From: Daucus carota subsp. sativus
Lineage: Eukaryota; Streptophyta; Magnoliopsida; Apiales; Apiaceae
Reading direction: 5' to 3'
DNA: 64,000 nucleotides
Assembly: GCF_001625215.2 (NCBI RefSeq)
Contig: NC_030389.2
Location: forward strand, 2,392,930 to 2,456,929
Part shown: positions 32,816-44,669 of the stretch, piece by piece
How the letters are laid out: every line of letters begins with the position of its first letter
How positions within the stretch are numbered: the first letter of the stretch is position 1
Notes under the pieces: generated by a model
Database searches by the model: none
What the model was told of the DNA's origin: nothing
What the model saw: only the letters and a program-made list of their open reading frames with translations
Made by a program: the position numbers and the translations under genes

Positions 32816-33589
32816 TTTTGGAGGAACAGGATAAAGTGTCTGGAAGTTGTATTTCAGCTATCAATGGTAGCTTTAACTAGCTTTCTTTTAAAAGACACAC
32901 ATACATGGACCGCTATCTGGATAGCAAGTAGTGCAATATTTGCCATTCTTTATAGCTCTTACAAGGCCTGTGTGAAAATGAAGAGAGCTCAACTTATGCC
33001 ACCTGTCAATAGGAGGTATTACCGGGTTCTGGGATACCAGGTGATTCCAATTCATATAATCTACAACGTTGCGAGTCATTGGAATCCAAGAGGTGTTGTA
33101 ATCGACACATTATTAATTGTTGTGGGGAATGAAGATGTTGTGGTTCCAAATGTAGCAGAGGTACTGCAGGATTTAGGGATTCAATCTGTTCCACAAGCTA
33201 ATGCACCGGAAGTGACAGTACAAAGAGATGGGAGGAATCAGTCTGTTGCGGACACAAGTGTACCAGAAGTTGCAATACAGAGGGATTTGGAAGATCAATT
33301 TGTTGCACATCCACCAGAAGTGGCAAAGAATAATGACGGGGGAACTGAATCTATTGCAAATGCAAATGTTCCGGAAATTGCAGTACAGAGAGATGTGGAT
33401 GATCAATCTGCTGCTGGTGAACCAGAAGTGCCACAGAAGGATGATGAGGAGAATCAGTCTGTTGATAATGAATATGCAACGGAGATCGTTATACAGAAGT
33501 ATGTGGAAGATCAATCTGAATCTGATGCAGGTCCATCCGAAGTGGCACATAAAGATGAGGAGTATCATGATTTGCACATGCAGATGTAG
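32816..33589 (+). CDS. Family copy A, exon 2 (membrane segments and repeat tail)
   Basis: After the acceptor TTTTTTCAG at 32815 the frame reads FWRNRIKCLEVVFQLSMVAL, matching the exon 2 start of copy B (LKRNMVENLGVVFKLALAAL). There are 257 codons to the stop. Helices are seen at exon residues 10-26 and 31-52, then the conserved VKMKRAQL loop. The two following helices found in B, C and D and the DDQ motif are missing: after VNRR the sequence departs (YYRVLGYQVIPIHIIYN...), so this copy has a replaced or deleted middle. Residues 122-257 are an acidic tail of about seven 17-20-residue units with the consensus NQSVADAN.PEVAVQRDVED alternating with PPEVAKKDDE types. Membrane protein of unknown function. 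Confidence 0.75.
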   Translation, partial: FWRNRIKCLEVVFQLSMVALTSFLLKDTHTWTAIWIASSAIFAILYSSYKACVKMKRAQLMPPVNRRYYRVLGYQVIPIHIIYNVASHWNPRGVVIDTLLIVVGNEDVVVPNVAEVLQDLGIQSVPQANAPEVTVQRDGRNQSVADTSVPEVAIQRDLEDQFVAHPPEVAKNNDGGTESIANANVPEIAVQRDVDDQSAAGEPEVPQKDDEENQSVDNEYATEIVIQKYVEDQSESDAGPSEVAHKDEEYHDLHMQM

Positions 33590-34166
33590 ATACACCGGAA
33601 GTTGCTGAGAATCTATGTTTGTTAATACTGATTTTGTAGAATAACTGGGCTCCAGTGGTCTTCTTTGCTCTTGCTAACAAGAGGTAATATATTTGTATAT
33701 AATGTCATATATTTCTTGCACTAAGACAGACGAATTATATGTTATTAAAGTATTTCGGAGCCATGCTGGATATTCTATTTTTACTCCATTTGACAGAAGT
33801 TTACAGTTCAGCCTGGGTTCAGGATGGTTGTTTTTGTTGAAGTCTTGTTTTTCATCTTCTTTACTGAAGATATTGCACATCAGTTCCAGTGCAATACAAT
33901 CTGTAATATAGATTGTTTCGAAATGGAATTCTATGACGCTTTACTTCTTTATCCATTCCAACTGTTATGATTACGTGCTCCTTATGTTATGTAATGGAGG
34001 TCAATAGATTTAAGTGCTAGTTCTTTTTTGAAACCAGTTGCAGTGCTCTTTGCGATATGATTTGAAGTCATGAGCTCCATATAGGAAGAAAAAGAGTTGT
34101 TTATGATATGTGACTAGATACATTGTTTTCTTGGAACATTATTTGCGTTTTTTCCCCCACAAATTA

Positions 34167-34395
34167 AGTGTCATTTCCCTCATTTTTGATGAACACAATG
34201 CATATATTATATGGATTCCAGTATGCAATATTATAGTTTTTGCTGGCATTCATTCAGGGAATGAGCAAAGCTGGAGAGCTAGAGTGTCATTTCCCTCATT
34301 TTTGATGAACACAATGCATATATGGATTCCAGTCTGCACTATTATAGTTTTTGCTGGCATTCATTCAGGGAATGAGCAAAGCTGGAGAGCAAGAT
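34167..34395 (+). repeat. Tandem duplication of about 114 bp
   Basis: GTGTCATTTCCCTCATTTTT plus GATGAACACAATGCATAT through GGGAATGAGCAAAGCTGGAG occurs twice back to back, with one 6-base indel and few substitutions. The second copy runs into the exon 2 relic. Confidence 0.9.
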
Positions 34396-34490
34396 GGGTG
34401 TAAATGAAGAGAGCTTAGCTTCCTACAGCATCATTAGAATCTCGGAGGAGCAACAATACAGTTTGGTTTTTCATGAAAGAGATTTTTTAG
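34340..34490 (+). pseudogene. Decayed exon 2 fragment of the membrane-protein family
   Basis: AATGAAGAGAGCTTAGCTT matches the MKRAQL codons of copies A and B (AATGAAGAGAGCTCAACTT). Then GGAGGAGCAACAATACAGTT and TGGTTTTTCATGA match the RRNNKKVWFFT codons of copy B (GGAGGAACAATAAGAAAGTT, TGGTTTTTCACTA). The frame is not maintained and the flanking helices are gone. It lies between copies A and B. Confidence 0.65.
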
Positions 34491-35533
34491 TCTAGAAACA
34501 GGGGTTTCTCAGTTAGCAACGTACCATTTGTACACTTACAATTGCCCGTGTTCTTAAACGGGAAGTCTATCACATGAAATTGATTGTAGTTATTATTTTT
34601 TATTTTGTATAGGAATAATTTACTCAGGTAGTAGGATCCTGATGGTTATGGCAGTCCTGTATCTGTTGTGAGGCTTTTGCCTTCAATGGAAGTTGCTTTC
34701 AATGTTGGCAAATACAATGATAGAGTAAGCAGAAACTCTAAGTTATGCCAATCATTAGCTAAATTGAGCTATCTTGCAATGTTGATGTCCACTGAGCTAT
34801 ATAACTCTGCTAATATGATTGCTAGGTCATATTCAACTCACCTAAGACTTGGATGGAATCATATCGATAAAGATATACCTAGAGGGAGAACCATTTCAAA
34901 ACAACAAGTTCCTACAAGATAACCGAATAAATGATAAGCAACAGCAGAAGAAAGTTTAAAAGTGTCACCACAAAGAAGAGAGAAATACAACACTTGATTT
35001 GCGAAACACACAAGTAAATTTCTAAGAAGACAGAGTAAAGCAGTCACATATGAACAACTCTATTGCTCCTACTTTGAGCTCGTGACTTGAAATTGTATCA
35101 CAAATGTGTCTCACTAGCAATGCAAGTAACAGTTGAATTAGATGAAAAGGCCAGCATATAAATTACAGGTTTTCATATCAAAACAATCTATATTTTGTAT
35201 ACAACAGGTAGTCTTGCCCTGGAATTGATATCTTCAACATCTTCATTGAAGAAGATGAAACACGTAACTACAACAAGATAACCATCCTAAAGCCGGGATG
35301 GATCCTACACTTGTTTTAAATAGAGTACAAAAAACATGTTTATGCCAGCAATTACTTACAGATATGTATCTCATCCTGTTAACAAGAGGAAAGGGAGGCT
35401 GTTGGAACCAAATATTGAGAAAATCAGCACCAGCAATGGCATTAGCACGCATCAGCGCAACACATCAAATTTCAGCATCCTATACCAGTTGTACATTAGC
35501 ATCTGAATATGATTGACTCTCCGCATCATCCCT

Positions 35534-37202
35534 CTAAATCACTTCTGGTGGATCTGCTGCAACAGGCTGATTTTTCACATACGTCTGTCGAGCATCTGCA
35601 ACAACTTGATCCTCTGATTCCCTAGGCACCATTTCTGCTACATTTGCATCTGGAACAGTTGGATTGTCCACGTGCGCAGGTAGGGCCACAAATACTTCAT
35701 TCCAATTGCGTGGAAAGGTGGGGTCAGTTGAAATTGGAAGTAGCTGGTTCTGGTCATCAGGCGTCACATAATGTCTTTTACAACAAGCACTCAAGATTAC
35801 TATTACGCTGCTTACAAACACAATGGCTACTTTTATAGCAGTTGCAACAATTTTCCAATCACTTTCAATGTGATGCTTTTGAAAATGAAGCTCCATGAAA
35901 TACGTATAAGCCAGGAAAAGACATAACAGAGGAAGTAGAAATTCAAAAGCATGAGTTATAGTGAAAAACCAAACTTTCTTATTGTTCCTCCTATTGACAT
36001 AGTGACATGTTCGAGTAAGTTGAGCTCTCTTCATTTCCACACAGACCCTAAAGCAGTAACAGAGAGTAATAAAGACTGCAAAGCCTGCAATCCACCAAAC
36101 ATTCCATGTATTTGCATCACCTAGAGCACAGACACCTAAAGCTGCTAATGCTAGCTTAAATACAACTCCCAGGTTCTCAACCATGTTCCTCTTGAGCTGG
36201 GGAAAAATAAGAAAGTCAAACAATCATATGCGAACACAGATGTACAACCAATCTGGGAAACATTATAATTTATTAGTCGAGCATTCTCAGGTAACACCTG
36301 TCAAAATAAACTATTTAACTGAAATATCTCCCACAAATTGTCTCAAATGGAATGGCACGACATAGACAGACTTTAATTTGTGGGGCATATGTGTGGATCA
36401 TATTATTTGGGAAGATACCAATTACACGCATGACACATCAGAATCTGGGGAAGTTTTAAGACATTTTTTGGATTCTATAGCATTTTCTTAACTCATTGAG
36501 GAACTAGTAAGTAACTACTTTACTGATTAAGTAACTAAGAAATAGCCTACTATAATCAGTAAGCATTCCATTGATAATACCTATCCTTATAGATCTCCAA
36601 TAATAAAAACTGTGTTACAAGCCTTCCACTTATAGAAACCTTAGTCTTAGACTAATAGCCATGTTTGTTTGGAGGTAATTCCCGTATTATCACCCTATTT
36701 ATCTCAATTTTAAAAGATTATAATCCCATGAATTCATATTCTTGTTATTTTTTTAGTTCATTTCTGTGAGATTATAATATCCCCTATAAGAGAAGATTTA
36801 AAATCTAAAGAAAATGCTCACAATTTATCATAATCCCACGGAAATGAATGAAAACCAACGGAAATGAATGAAAACCAGACAATCCTATCAGATTATAATT
36901 CCTTAAATTAAAAAAAAAAATAGCTTCAATATCATGGATTATAATCCTTATATCTTCAAACAAACATGGCAGCAGTAAAAGAGTATAATTCGCAAGCAGA
37001 TTAAGACAAAAATTACGTACGAGGTTAAGAGTAACCAGAAAGATACCTCAGACCAGATTTTCTCAATCAAATGATTAATATTCGCAATCACGCTTGAGAA
37101 ACTACAATAATATCTGCTTTCATTGCAGGACAAATAGTATATACACCAAGCTAAGAACAGTACTACAGGTAGGATCATAAGGAATTCCTTCCAATCAAAC
37201 AT
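35534..37202 (-). CDS. Family copy B, intact two-exon membrane-protein gene with repeat tail
   Basis: Exon 1 is 37202-37047 (52 codons, MFDWKEF...KIWSE, donor GAG|GTATCT). Exon 2 is 36196-35534 (acceptor TTTTTCCCCAG, LKRNMVENLG..., 220 codons plus stop). Both are phase 0 and the protein is 272 residues. Helices lie at about residues 8-25, 59-77, 84-104, 127-150 and 168-190. Family signatures are VCVEMKRAQL (103-112), SDWK (163-166) and PDDQ (198-201). The tail from about 205 has short repeat-like units (DNPTVPDAN, EDQVVADA, KNQPVAADPPEV). A TATA box lies about 100 bp upstream. The 850-bp intron holds a MITE. It is the best-preserved copy. I do not recognise the family. A membrane location is inferred from the helices. 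Confidence 0.8.
36659..36969. mobile_element. MITE inside the copy B intron
   Basis: The ends CCATGTTTGTTTGGAGG and CTTCAAACAAACATGG are inverted repeats. TTATAATCC words mirror on both sides, and CGGAAATGAATGAAAACC is repeated in tandem (36839-36878). No ORF. It lies wholly within the intron. Confidence 0.7.
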
Positions 37203-37296
37203 TTTTTATTTTTGAAATCCAAGACAACGGGAATTTCTGACCTGATTTTGGGCAGAAACTCAAGGACATTGTTGGCGGCTGCAGCAGTGAGAAGGT

Positions 37297-37310
37297 TTTT
37301 ATAAAATATA
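37297..37310 (-). promoter_or_regulatory. TATA box of family copy B
   Basis: On the minus strand TATATTTTATAAAA lies about 95-108 bases upstream of the ATG at 37202. With a start about 30 bases downstream, the 5' leader would be about 70 bases. Position and sequence fit a plant core promoter, supporting this ATG. Confidence 0.6.
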
Positions 37311-37399
37311 TTTCCTTTTTTCCTTTTCTTTTGTCCGGTATTTAAAGCCTGATATAAAATTTTCGGTTTTGTTTTACGAAATTTCAGTTGACTATATTA

Positions 37400-40335
37400 G
37401 AATTATTTTTCTTTTTATTGATAAAATTAGAGAAGTAATATTTTGAACAAATATCATGATAATTTAAATAAGACTTGAAAGAAAATTCTGATTTAGATGC
37501 ATTTTGTTGTTTAATAATATATTTTAAAATATACATAATTTATTATGGTTTAAAGACTCAATTATAGAAAATAATTAAACTTTTGATATGGCTTGAGTAC
37601 ATGTGACGACACTAATTAATTAGAACCTACATTTTAATTTAATTTAAATAACTTCTTGTCGATAGATATTATAAATTTTCGGACATGTAATAATTAATGA
37701 ATTATATGTGATATATAAACTACATCTTCAAAAATGCTATGTAAAAGTATTTATTATATTAACTTAAGCAAAAATGAGAGAACTCATTTGATTATGCACT
37801 TTTACGAGTTATTATAGTAGATTTAGTAATCACTTTAGTAAGCTTATTAGTAAGTGATATAAAAATTAAACTCTTCCGTACGGTAATTCTTGAATCAGAT
37901 ATGTAGATTTTAATAATATATGTTTTATATTTACAGATTCATATATACTTGATCATTTAATCATATATGATCAATCATGTAATTTATGATAATTGTCATT
38001 ATTTAACTAATTTGTTGTCGTATAGAAAATAGGATAGTTAATATTTATTCAAGTTGGTAGGGATAGTTAATACTTATAATGTGTTGTGTTAATCATGGTA
38101 GGGATACAGTAGTCACAACACGATTTGTTCTTATTTTATGGATTATCTTGTAATGTGTTAATCATTAAAGATGACAAAAATAGTTGTTACAACTCAACTT
38201 ATTCTTATATTATGAGACTAAAATGAATTATTATAAGATATCTACATTTTTAAAATTGTGGTGAGAGTCAAGTCAAATTATAAAAATAACTATATGATGA
38301 TGTCCTCATGATGTAAGAAATTATATCCAATGACATGTTTTCACAATTTTAAAACCTCTTGCTAATTGTGTAGAGTTGTGTTCAATATGACTCTTGCGCA
38401 ATTTAGTTATTCAAGCAAATGCAAAGATACATAGCACTTGCATGGATTTGTGGATTTGTTAATCTGCTTTTGTTAATATGAGACAAATAAAATTAATTTA
38501 TAATATGTAAATTGATTGAGAGCTTTTTTATATAAGAAAAATAAGTCCACGTGGATTCCAAATCCTCGTTCCGCCCCTACTTCTAACCAGGTTGATAGAT
38601 CACCGCTCTTCCTTCGCTATCATGATCCATCCCACGTGGATTTCAAATCCTAGTTCCACCCTGCTTCTAATTAGTGGATGACTTAATACATCAAAAGATT
38701 TGATTATAGAAAATGATTAAACTTCATCACATTTCTGGGATCGAATCGCTTAATTAGTACTTTAATTATAACTATAAAGATGGACAAAGAAGAACTGCAA
38801 AAAAAAATTGGAATAAATATATTAAAAGGTGGCGCATTTTAACGGAGGTTATAAACGAATACAAGCGACACGTCACAGTTATTCTGAAAATCAAGTTCAT
38901 TAGAATGCATAAGAGCTATATAAATATGAAAATAAGAACTCAACTTTTAGATTATTGGAGGTTGTTGAAAGATGAACCAAAACGGAACACAGTGCATCCA
39001 AACATAGCTAGGTTAAAAAGAAAGCTAAAGTATGCGGAAGAAACCCATGTTCTATCATAGACGTTAGTGATTTCGAGGTCGATGAAGTAAGACTGATTGG
39101 TCAAAAGATGGCAAAGAAAAAGAGCAAAGAAAGAAATGACACGCATGCTAAGTCATGGAGATCAATGAACGAAAAGCTTTTGGCCTGAAAAATTAGTGTC
39201 TATAAGAGAAAAAAGTAAAGAGCAAAGGATTACAAAATACATAGATTACAAAAAAGATTAGGAAAGAATTACAAATACATGGACCACATTGGCAACTTCT
39301 ATAGTTGCCCGCTAGTGGAGTGTAATTTTCAAAAAGATTTCCAAAAATGATATGGAGGAGAGAAAAAATAAAGAACTAATATATGTAGTGAGTTGACAAA
39401 GTTTGATTACTATTTTGACAACAATTTTGGTAACTTTTATCTCTGTTAGAGATGCTTTAAGTACAACAAATAAATTAAGAAAGTTAATTTCATTGCAATT
39501 TATATAGCTATAGTGTAAATTTATTTCAATAATAAAAATATTTTATAAATTAAATTTGTTCATTAATTATTTATTTAATATATTTTTAAAATTAAAAAAT
39601 TACAATGCTCTTAAATATATTAATTTATAAAGTTTTATAGTAAATACACTATGTCATTATTACATAATTCAAAGTTGTGTTTGACCTATGAAAAAATTTT
39701 GGTTGGGCTAAAATGCATACAAGTTAAAGTAAGTTTGTTAATACTCATTTCTGTCCGCCCTACATGGATGATCATGATAAGTTATAGGCATTTATTAGAC
39801 GAAAATAATTAATTATGTTAATTAAATTTATTAATCTATAGTACCAATTGATATGGATTAAATATGTATTGTTCATGTTGGAGCATCTGCTGAGGTTGTT
39901 TATAATTGTCGGCTAAACTGGACTTACAACATATTATATTAATTAAATTTACTAAATTTGTAAAACATTTTGTTTCGATGATATTGGTTATATTCATTGG
40001 TTATATTTTAAAACTAATATGTTATTATTATTTCAAGTTATTATATATATAATTTATTGTTTTAATATGGTAACTGATGACGTGTAAATTGTTACAAATC
40101 TATAGTGGTGATAAATATAATCGTATATAAGAGCTTGACTATAATTATAGATAAGCAGAGAGAATGGTTCAAGTGAATCATAGACAAAAGAAGATTATAG
40201 TTTGAGTGTGATATTTACGAGAGATTATCTATATTTTTTATTTTTCATATGCCAACTCTTCTCTAACCAAGCATTCTCCATCATAGAAAAATATTAATTT
40301 ATCAAGGTTATTAATCGTAAGAGATTTTATTACGG
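37400..40335. other. Gene-free AT-rich region
   Basis: No gene recognised. A diverged tandem pair, CACGTGGATTCCAAATCCTC and CACGTGGATTTCAAATCCTA, each followed by GTTCC..CC..CTACTTCTAA-like text, lies at 38547-38672. The short minus frame 39146-38952 has no protein-like features. Confidence 0.4.
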
Positions 40336-40600
40336 GGATGTTTGGCCGGCACTACTTCCGGCTTCTTTCAAAACAAGGCCAACTTTTACTTTTCTTCACC
40401 CGTTTGTGTGAAAAGTCGCTTATAAAAAACTGAGAATGCTTGCTTTTTTTTGGAGGACTTCTACTTATTTTCCACACAGTTTATGCATTATAAGTCTTAA
40501 TTTACTTCTCACTTCTAATCAACTTCTTTATTCTAAGTAAGGAACTTTTTTTTTAAAATTATCCAAAGGACCCCTATATTCGAAAGTATTTCAATTCTCA
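40336..40600. mobile_element. MITE-like end (GGATGTTTGGCCGGC)
   Basis: The start GGGGATGTTTGGCCGGCACT followed by GCTTATAAAAAACTGAG and mirrored TTATAAGTC/ACTTCTA words resembles the 4.2-kb MITE class. The right end is not clear, so the boundary is approximate. Confidence 0.35.
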
Positions 40601-41006
40601 GTTAGTTCACCTGCCGCGCGGGACTTTGGCTCTTTGACACAAATTAAAAGATTCCGAACCAGGGTGCGATGAGATGAATATTATTTACAGGCTTACAGCT
40701 AGCTTTATTGTCTCGCCTGCTGTCGACTCTTTCATGGTAACCTTGGCTACATTTCTTCGTAATTTCTAGCCTCGGGGAAACTTGACGAGTCTGACTTGTA
40801 ATAAAAAATTATATTTAGACTAATCGTCTTGTAATTGATTTCGTACTCCGCTCTTGTATTCTTCTTATAAGTGAAGCCAGAATATGAAGCCAGTAGGCAT
40901 CTAAAGAAATTAGAATAGAGATAGATCATGATAAAACTTTTAATCAACCCCATCAAAATTAACCTCTTCAAGATTCGACTACGTCGGTAATCATCTTTCT
41001 GGTGCC

Positions 41007-44000
41007 ATGGCAATCAACTTCAGGCGCAGCTTTCGTGATTCTGTGAACCTGGTTGACAGAAGTAAGTCTTAGATCTTTGAATATATATCCTGTATGTGTC
41101 TTGTTATTCTTGCAGTTTTTTGACCACTTTTGTTTGATCAGGCTCAAGGTGGACTAAAGAGAAACGCGATCAGTTTGTTGATTGTGTAACACTTTGGTTT
41201 GTTATGGATAAGGGGGAGATCTTGAGCAAGGTACTTCACTACTTCTGTTGATAGTTATATTCATATTTGTGAAATAATTTTTTGTTCACGAAATTATTTG
41301 AAGTCATGACCAGCTGAGAATTTGAAGAGTGTATAGTTTTTGTTGTGTGTTGGTATATCAATTCTAATGTAGAAGAATCTGTCGATGACTTGATAGGGTA
41401 TAATTACATGCTACCAAGTACCAAGTATGATTTGTGGTAAAAAAATTGGTCAATTTGACAATAAGCAAAATTAAACATGCATAACTGTGTGAATTTGGGA
41501 CCGAGCTAGGGAAATAGTAAAGTTTAGCTATACGTCGTATAGCTATTATTATAGTGAAGTTGTGGGATCCATCAAGTTAAAATTGTAATACTTTATTGTA
41601 TTTACGAAGAATGTTGAAAGTTGTGATGTTTTTTAACATACTACTCGAGAGATGACGGAATTTTAATTTTTGTCGTAAATCGATAACTTATGACGGATTT
41701 AAGCCTAAATTTTTGTTGTCAAAAGGCAGTTTGTTGTATGTTGCACTGTCAGTAGTGTGTTTTCGTATAATTAAGTGTTGTAAGTCCATCTTCTTTACTA
41801 AATACTCCCTCTGTTTTGATTTATTAGATGTTTAAGGTTGTTGCGCAGGTATTAGGAAAATTAATTGAAATAGTTAAATTGTAATTAAAAAGGCATCATT
41901 TTACATTTTTGTAACAACTGATTATAAATACTAATTCATACTAATTCATCAAAAAGTCAATGCGAAGTTTGTAAAGTGAGATGTTAAGGTTTAAACCCTA
42001 AAAAGGGTATTTATTGAGTACTGATAAATACTGAATCCTGATTAACTTGTAACTTCCCATCTTGAATGAGAATGGATTTGCTTACGTTTCACAGTGCTTT
42101 ATATATCTTTTAGGGCTCATTTAGAGCACTCCAATATTCTTTATAAAAATAATAAAATAAATAGTTCTTATTAAATTAATACATTTAATATTGTGACAAC
42201 TCTGACACGACTCTTCATACTTGCTCTCTATAAATATTTTATTCTTATACGGGAGAAAGGTTGAAGATAGAATCGCAAGATAGTGAATAGAATTGGAAGG
42301 AAGTGAATATTATATTCACAAAAATAACTTAAGAGTACCTAGATATTCTTGACAAAATAGAAGAGATAAGAGTCTCTTACCTTCTAGGATCCTATTTCCC
42401 GAGCACACGCCATCAAACCGTAGACAGTCGAGTGAAACCCAATCCACGAAGAAGTACTAATTTTAGACATCTTCTTAAAATTTGAAGTTAAGAGTCTATT
42501 GTAGATTTCGAAGCTTTCAAATTTTTATCATATATATAACTTAACTTGCTTCTTCATCCTTCGAAAATATTGCAGTAAACACTTCTTTTTTCCAGATTGG
42601 TTTTATACTGAATTCTTTAAAAATCCTGCAGGAACTTGTACGGTGTTTTTCTATTTGTTTTATATCTGTGTTTTACAAGATTGTTTATGTGCCTAAATAT
42701 GATTTGCAGTGTGTTTGGCTGTTATAGTTCAGCTAGCAATCATAGTTATCAATAGCTTTCTTTTAGGGGATGCAGTGTTGTGTTTTCGTATAATTAAGTG
42801 TTGTCAGTCCATCTTTTTTACTTGATATGTTACATATATTATATATATATTACTTCCAGGTTCCAGCAGGTAATTTAAAAACAATCTACCTCTCTGTACA
42901 ACACATCTGGCACAAATGGAATTATAATGAAGGCTGTATTTTAAAGCCTGTTGGTCCTTTATTAAGATTCATACTAATTCATAAGACAATCAATGCGAAG
43001 TTTGTAAAGTGAGATGTTAAGGTTTAACCCTAAAAGAGTATATATATTCATTGAGTACTGATAAATATTGAATTGCTGATTAATTTGTAAGTTCGCATCT
43101 TCAATGAAAATGAATTTGCTTAAGTTTTGCAGTGCAGTGCTAGCTTTATCTTTTACTGTTCATTAGAGCACTCCAACAGTTTGTTAAATCATTCTTTTAT
43201 AAAAATAATAAAATATATATATTATATAGCTCTTAGTAAGTTAATATATGATGACACGACTCTTCATACTTGGTCTCTATTAATATTTCATTCTTATATG
43301 GGGGAAAAGTTGGCGATAGAATTGCAAGATACTGGATAGAATTGGAGGGAGTGAATATTATATTCCCAAAAGTAACTAAGAGTATTTATTAGAACTTCTA
43401 GGATTTTATTAGAGAACGAATTTTAGACATATTCTTTAAATTTGAAGTTAAGAGCCTATCGGAGATGTCGAAGCTTTCAAACTTTTATCATAACTTGCTT
43501 CTTTATCCTTCGAAAATATTGCAGTAACACTTCTTATTTCCAGATTGGTTTTATACCGAATTCTTCAAAAGTACTGCAGGAACTTGTTCATATTGGATTT
43601 ATATCTGTGTTTTTACAAGATTGTTTATGTGCCTATATATAATTTGCAGTGCGAGAAGAACGTGGCTGTGTGTCTGGCTGTTATAGTCCAGCTAGCAATC
43701 ATAGTTATCAATAGCTTTCTTTTAGGGGATGCAGAGGTTTTACCGAGATGGAAAGCTACCTGGATTGCAAGGATGTCAATATTTGCCATTTTCTTTCTCA
43801 CTTTAAAGATTTGCGTGGAAATGAAAAGATTCAAGTTGACATGGAGGAACAATAAAGAAGTACGGGTTTTCATCATAACGCATGTTCTACAGTTTCTGAT
43901 TCCTCTGTTATATTTATCACTAGCCTACGCTTACTTGTTGGGGGTCGATACGACTAGCCATCACATGAGAAGTGATTGGAAACTGAGTGCATCTAGTATC

Positions 44001-44669
44001 AAAACATGGATTCATGTATTAGGAAGCCTGCTATCGTTCATCGGGGCATTATACTATTGGACACCTGATGACCACCAATGTATAATTGCATTCGCAACAA
44101 ATGTGGATAATTCATCTGTTGCAGAAAATGTATCACATGTGGTGGTACATGTAGATGCAGGGAATCAAGCTGTTGGAGATGCAAATGCGGAGAGTCACCC
44201 TGTTTGTGTGGAGAATCAACCTGCTGGAGATACAGCTTTTGAAGTGGCGATAAACATGAATGTGGATCAAACTGTTGGTGCTGCAGACGCAACTTGTGAA
44301 GTGGCGGTAAAAATACCTGTGGATCAGGTTAATTTGGAAATGGTGGCACAGAATAATGCGGAGAGTGAACCTGTCGGTGTGGAGAATGCAGGAACAAATT
44401 TGGAAGCGGTGGGACAGACGAATATGAAGTATCAGGCTGCTGCAGATTCATCGGTAGCAGCAGTGCAGAGCAATTTGGAGAATCAACCTGCTGCATATGC
44501 AAAATTGGATGTGGTGATGCTCATCAATAGCGAAAATCAACCTGTTGAACATGCAGATGTGGAAGGGGTGGTAAGGAAGGATGCGGAGGAGCAACATTTT
44601 GCAGATGCAAAATTGGATGTGGTGATGGAGAACAAACCTGCCAATGCAAATTTGGTACATGTACCATGA
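41007..44669 (+). CDS. Family copy C, large repeat-tailed membrane protein with a different 5' end
   Basis: The last exon, 43650-44669 (acceptor TAATTTGCAG), encodes 339 residues. Helices lie at exon residues 6-26, 37-55, 73-97 and 117-136. Signatures are VEMKRFKL, SDWK and PDDH, and a tail of about 190 residues carries units such as NQAVGDAN, ENQPAGDTAFEVA and ENQPAAYAKLDVV. No family-type exon 1 is found upstream. Instead two short exons with good splice sites join in phase: 41007-41061 (ATG in a strong GCCATGGC context, donor GAA|GTAAGT) and 41142-41230 (acceptor GATCAG, ending KGEILSK, donor AAG|GTACTT). Together they are 48 codons, ending in phase 0 as the family exon 1 does. The protein would be 387 residues without the first helix. 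The last exon is firm; the two 5' exons are inferred. Confidence 0.7.
41750..43730 (+). repeat. Tandem duplication of about 1 kb around the copy C exon start
   Basis: Unit 1 (about 41750-42772) and unit 2 (about 42773-43730) share GTGTTTTCGTATAATTAAGT, ATGCGAAGTTTGTAAAGTGA, TAGAGCACTCCAA, CGACTCTTCATACTTG, TTCGAAAATATTGCAGTAA and GTTTATGTGCCTA in order. The breakpoint falls at GGGGATGCAG inside the exon, so unit 1 ends in a truncated exon. Confidence 0.9.
42710..42775 (+). pseudogene. Truncated duplicate of the copy C last exon
   Basis: After GATTTGCAG the bases match the start of the copy C exon (TGTGTTTGGCTGTTATAGTT, AATAGCTTTCTTTTAGGGGA) but lack the CEKNVA codons. The match stops at GATGCAG where the tandem duplication breaks. 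The splice acceptor is preserved. Confidence 0.85.

Noticed and set aside
33173..33608. 140-codon minus frame and 126-codon plus frame over the copy A tail
   Set aside because: Shadows of the repeat tail in other frames; they inherit length from the repeated sequence.
34668..34922. 84-codon plus frame after the exon 2 relic
   Set aside because: It opens with GTG, shows no family motif, and has no recognised domain or splice context.
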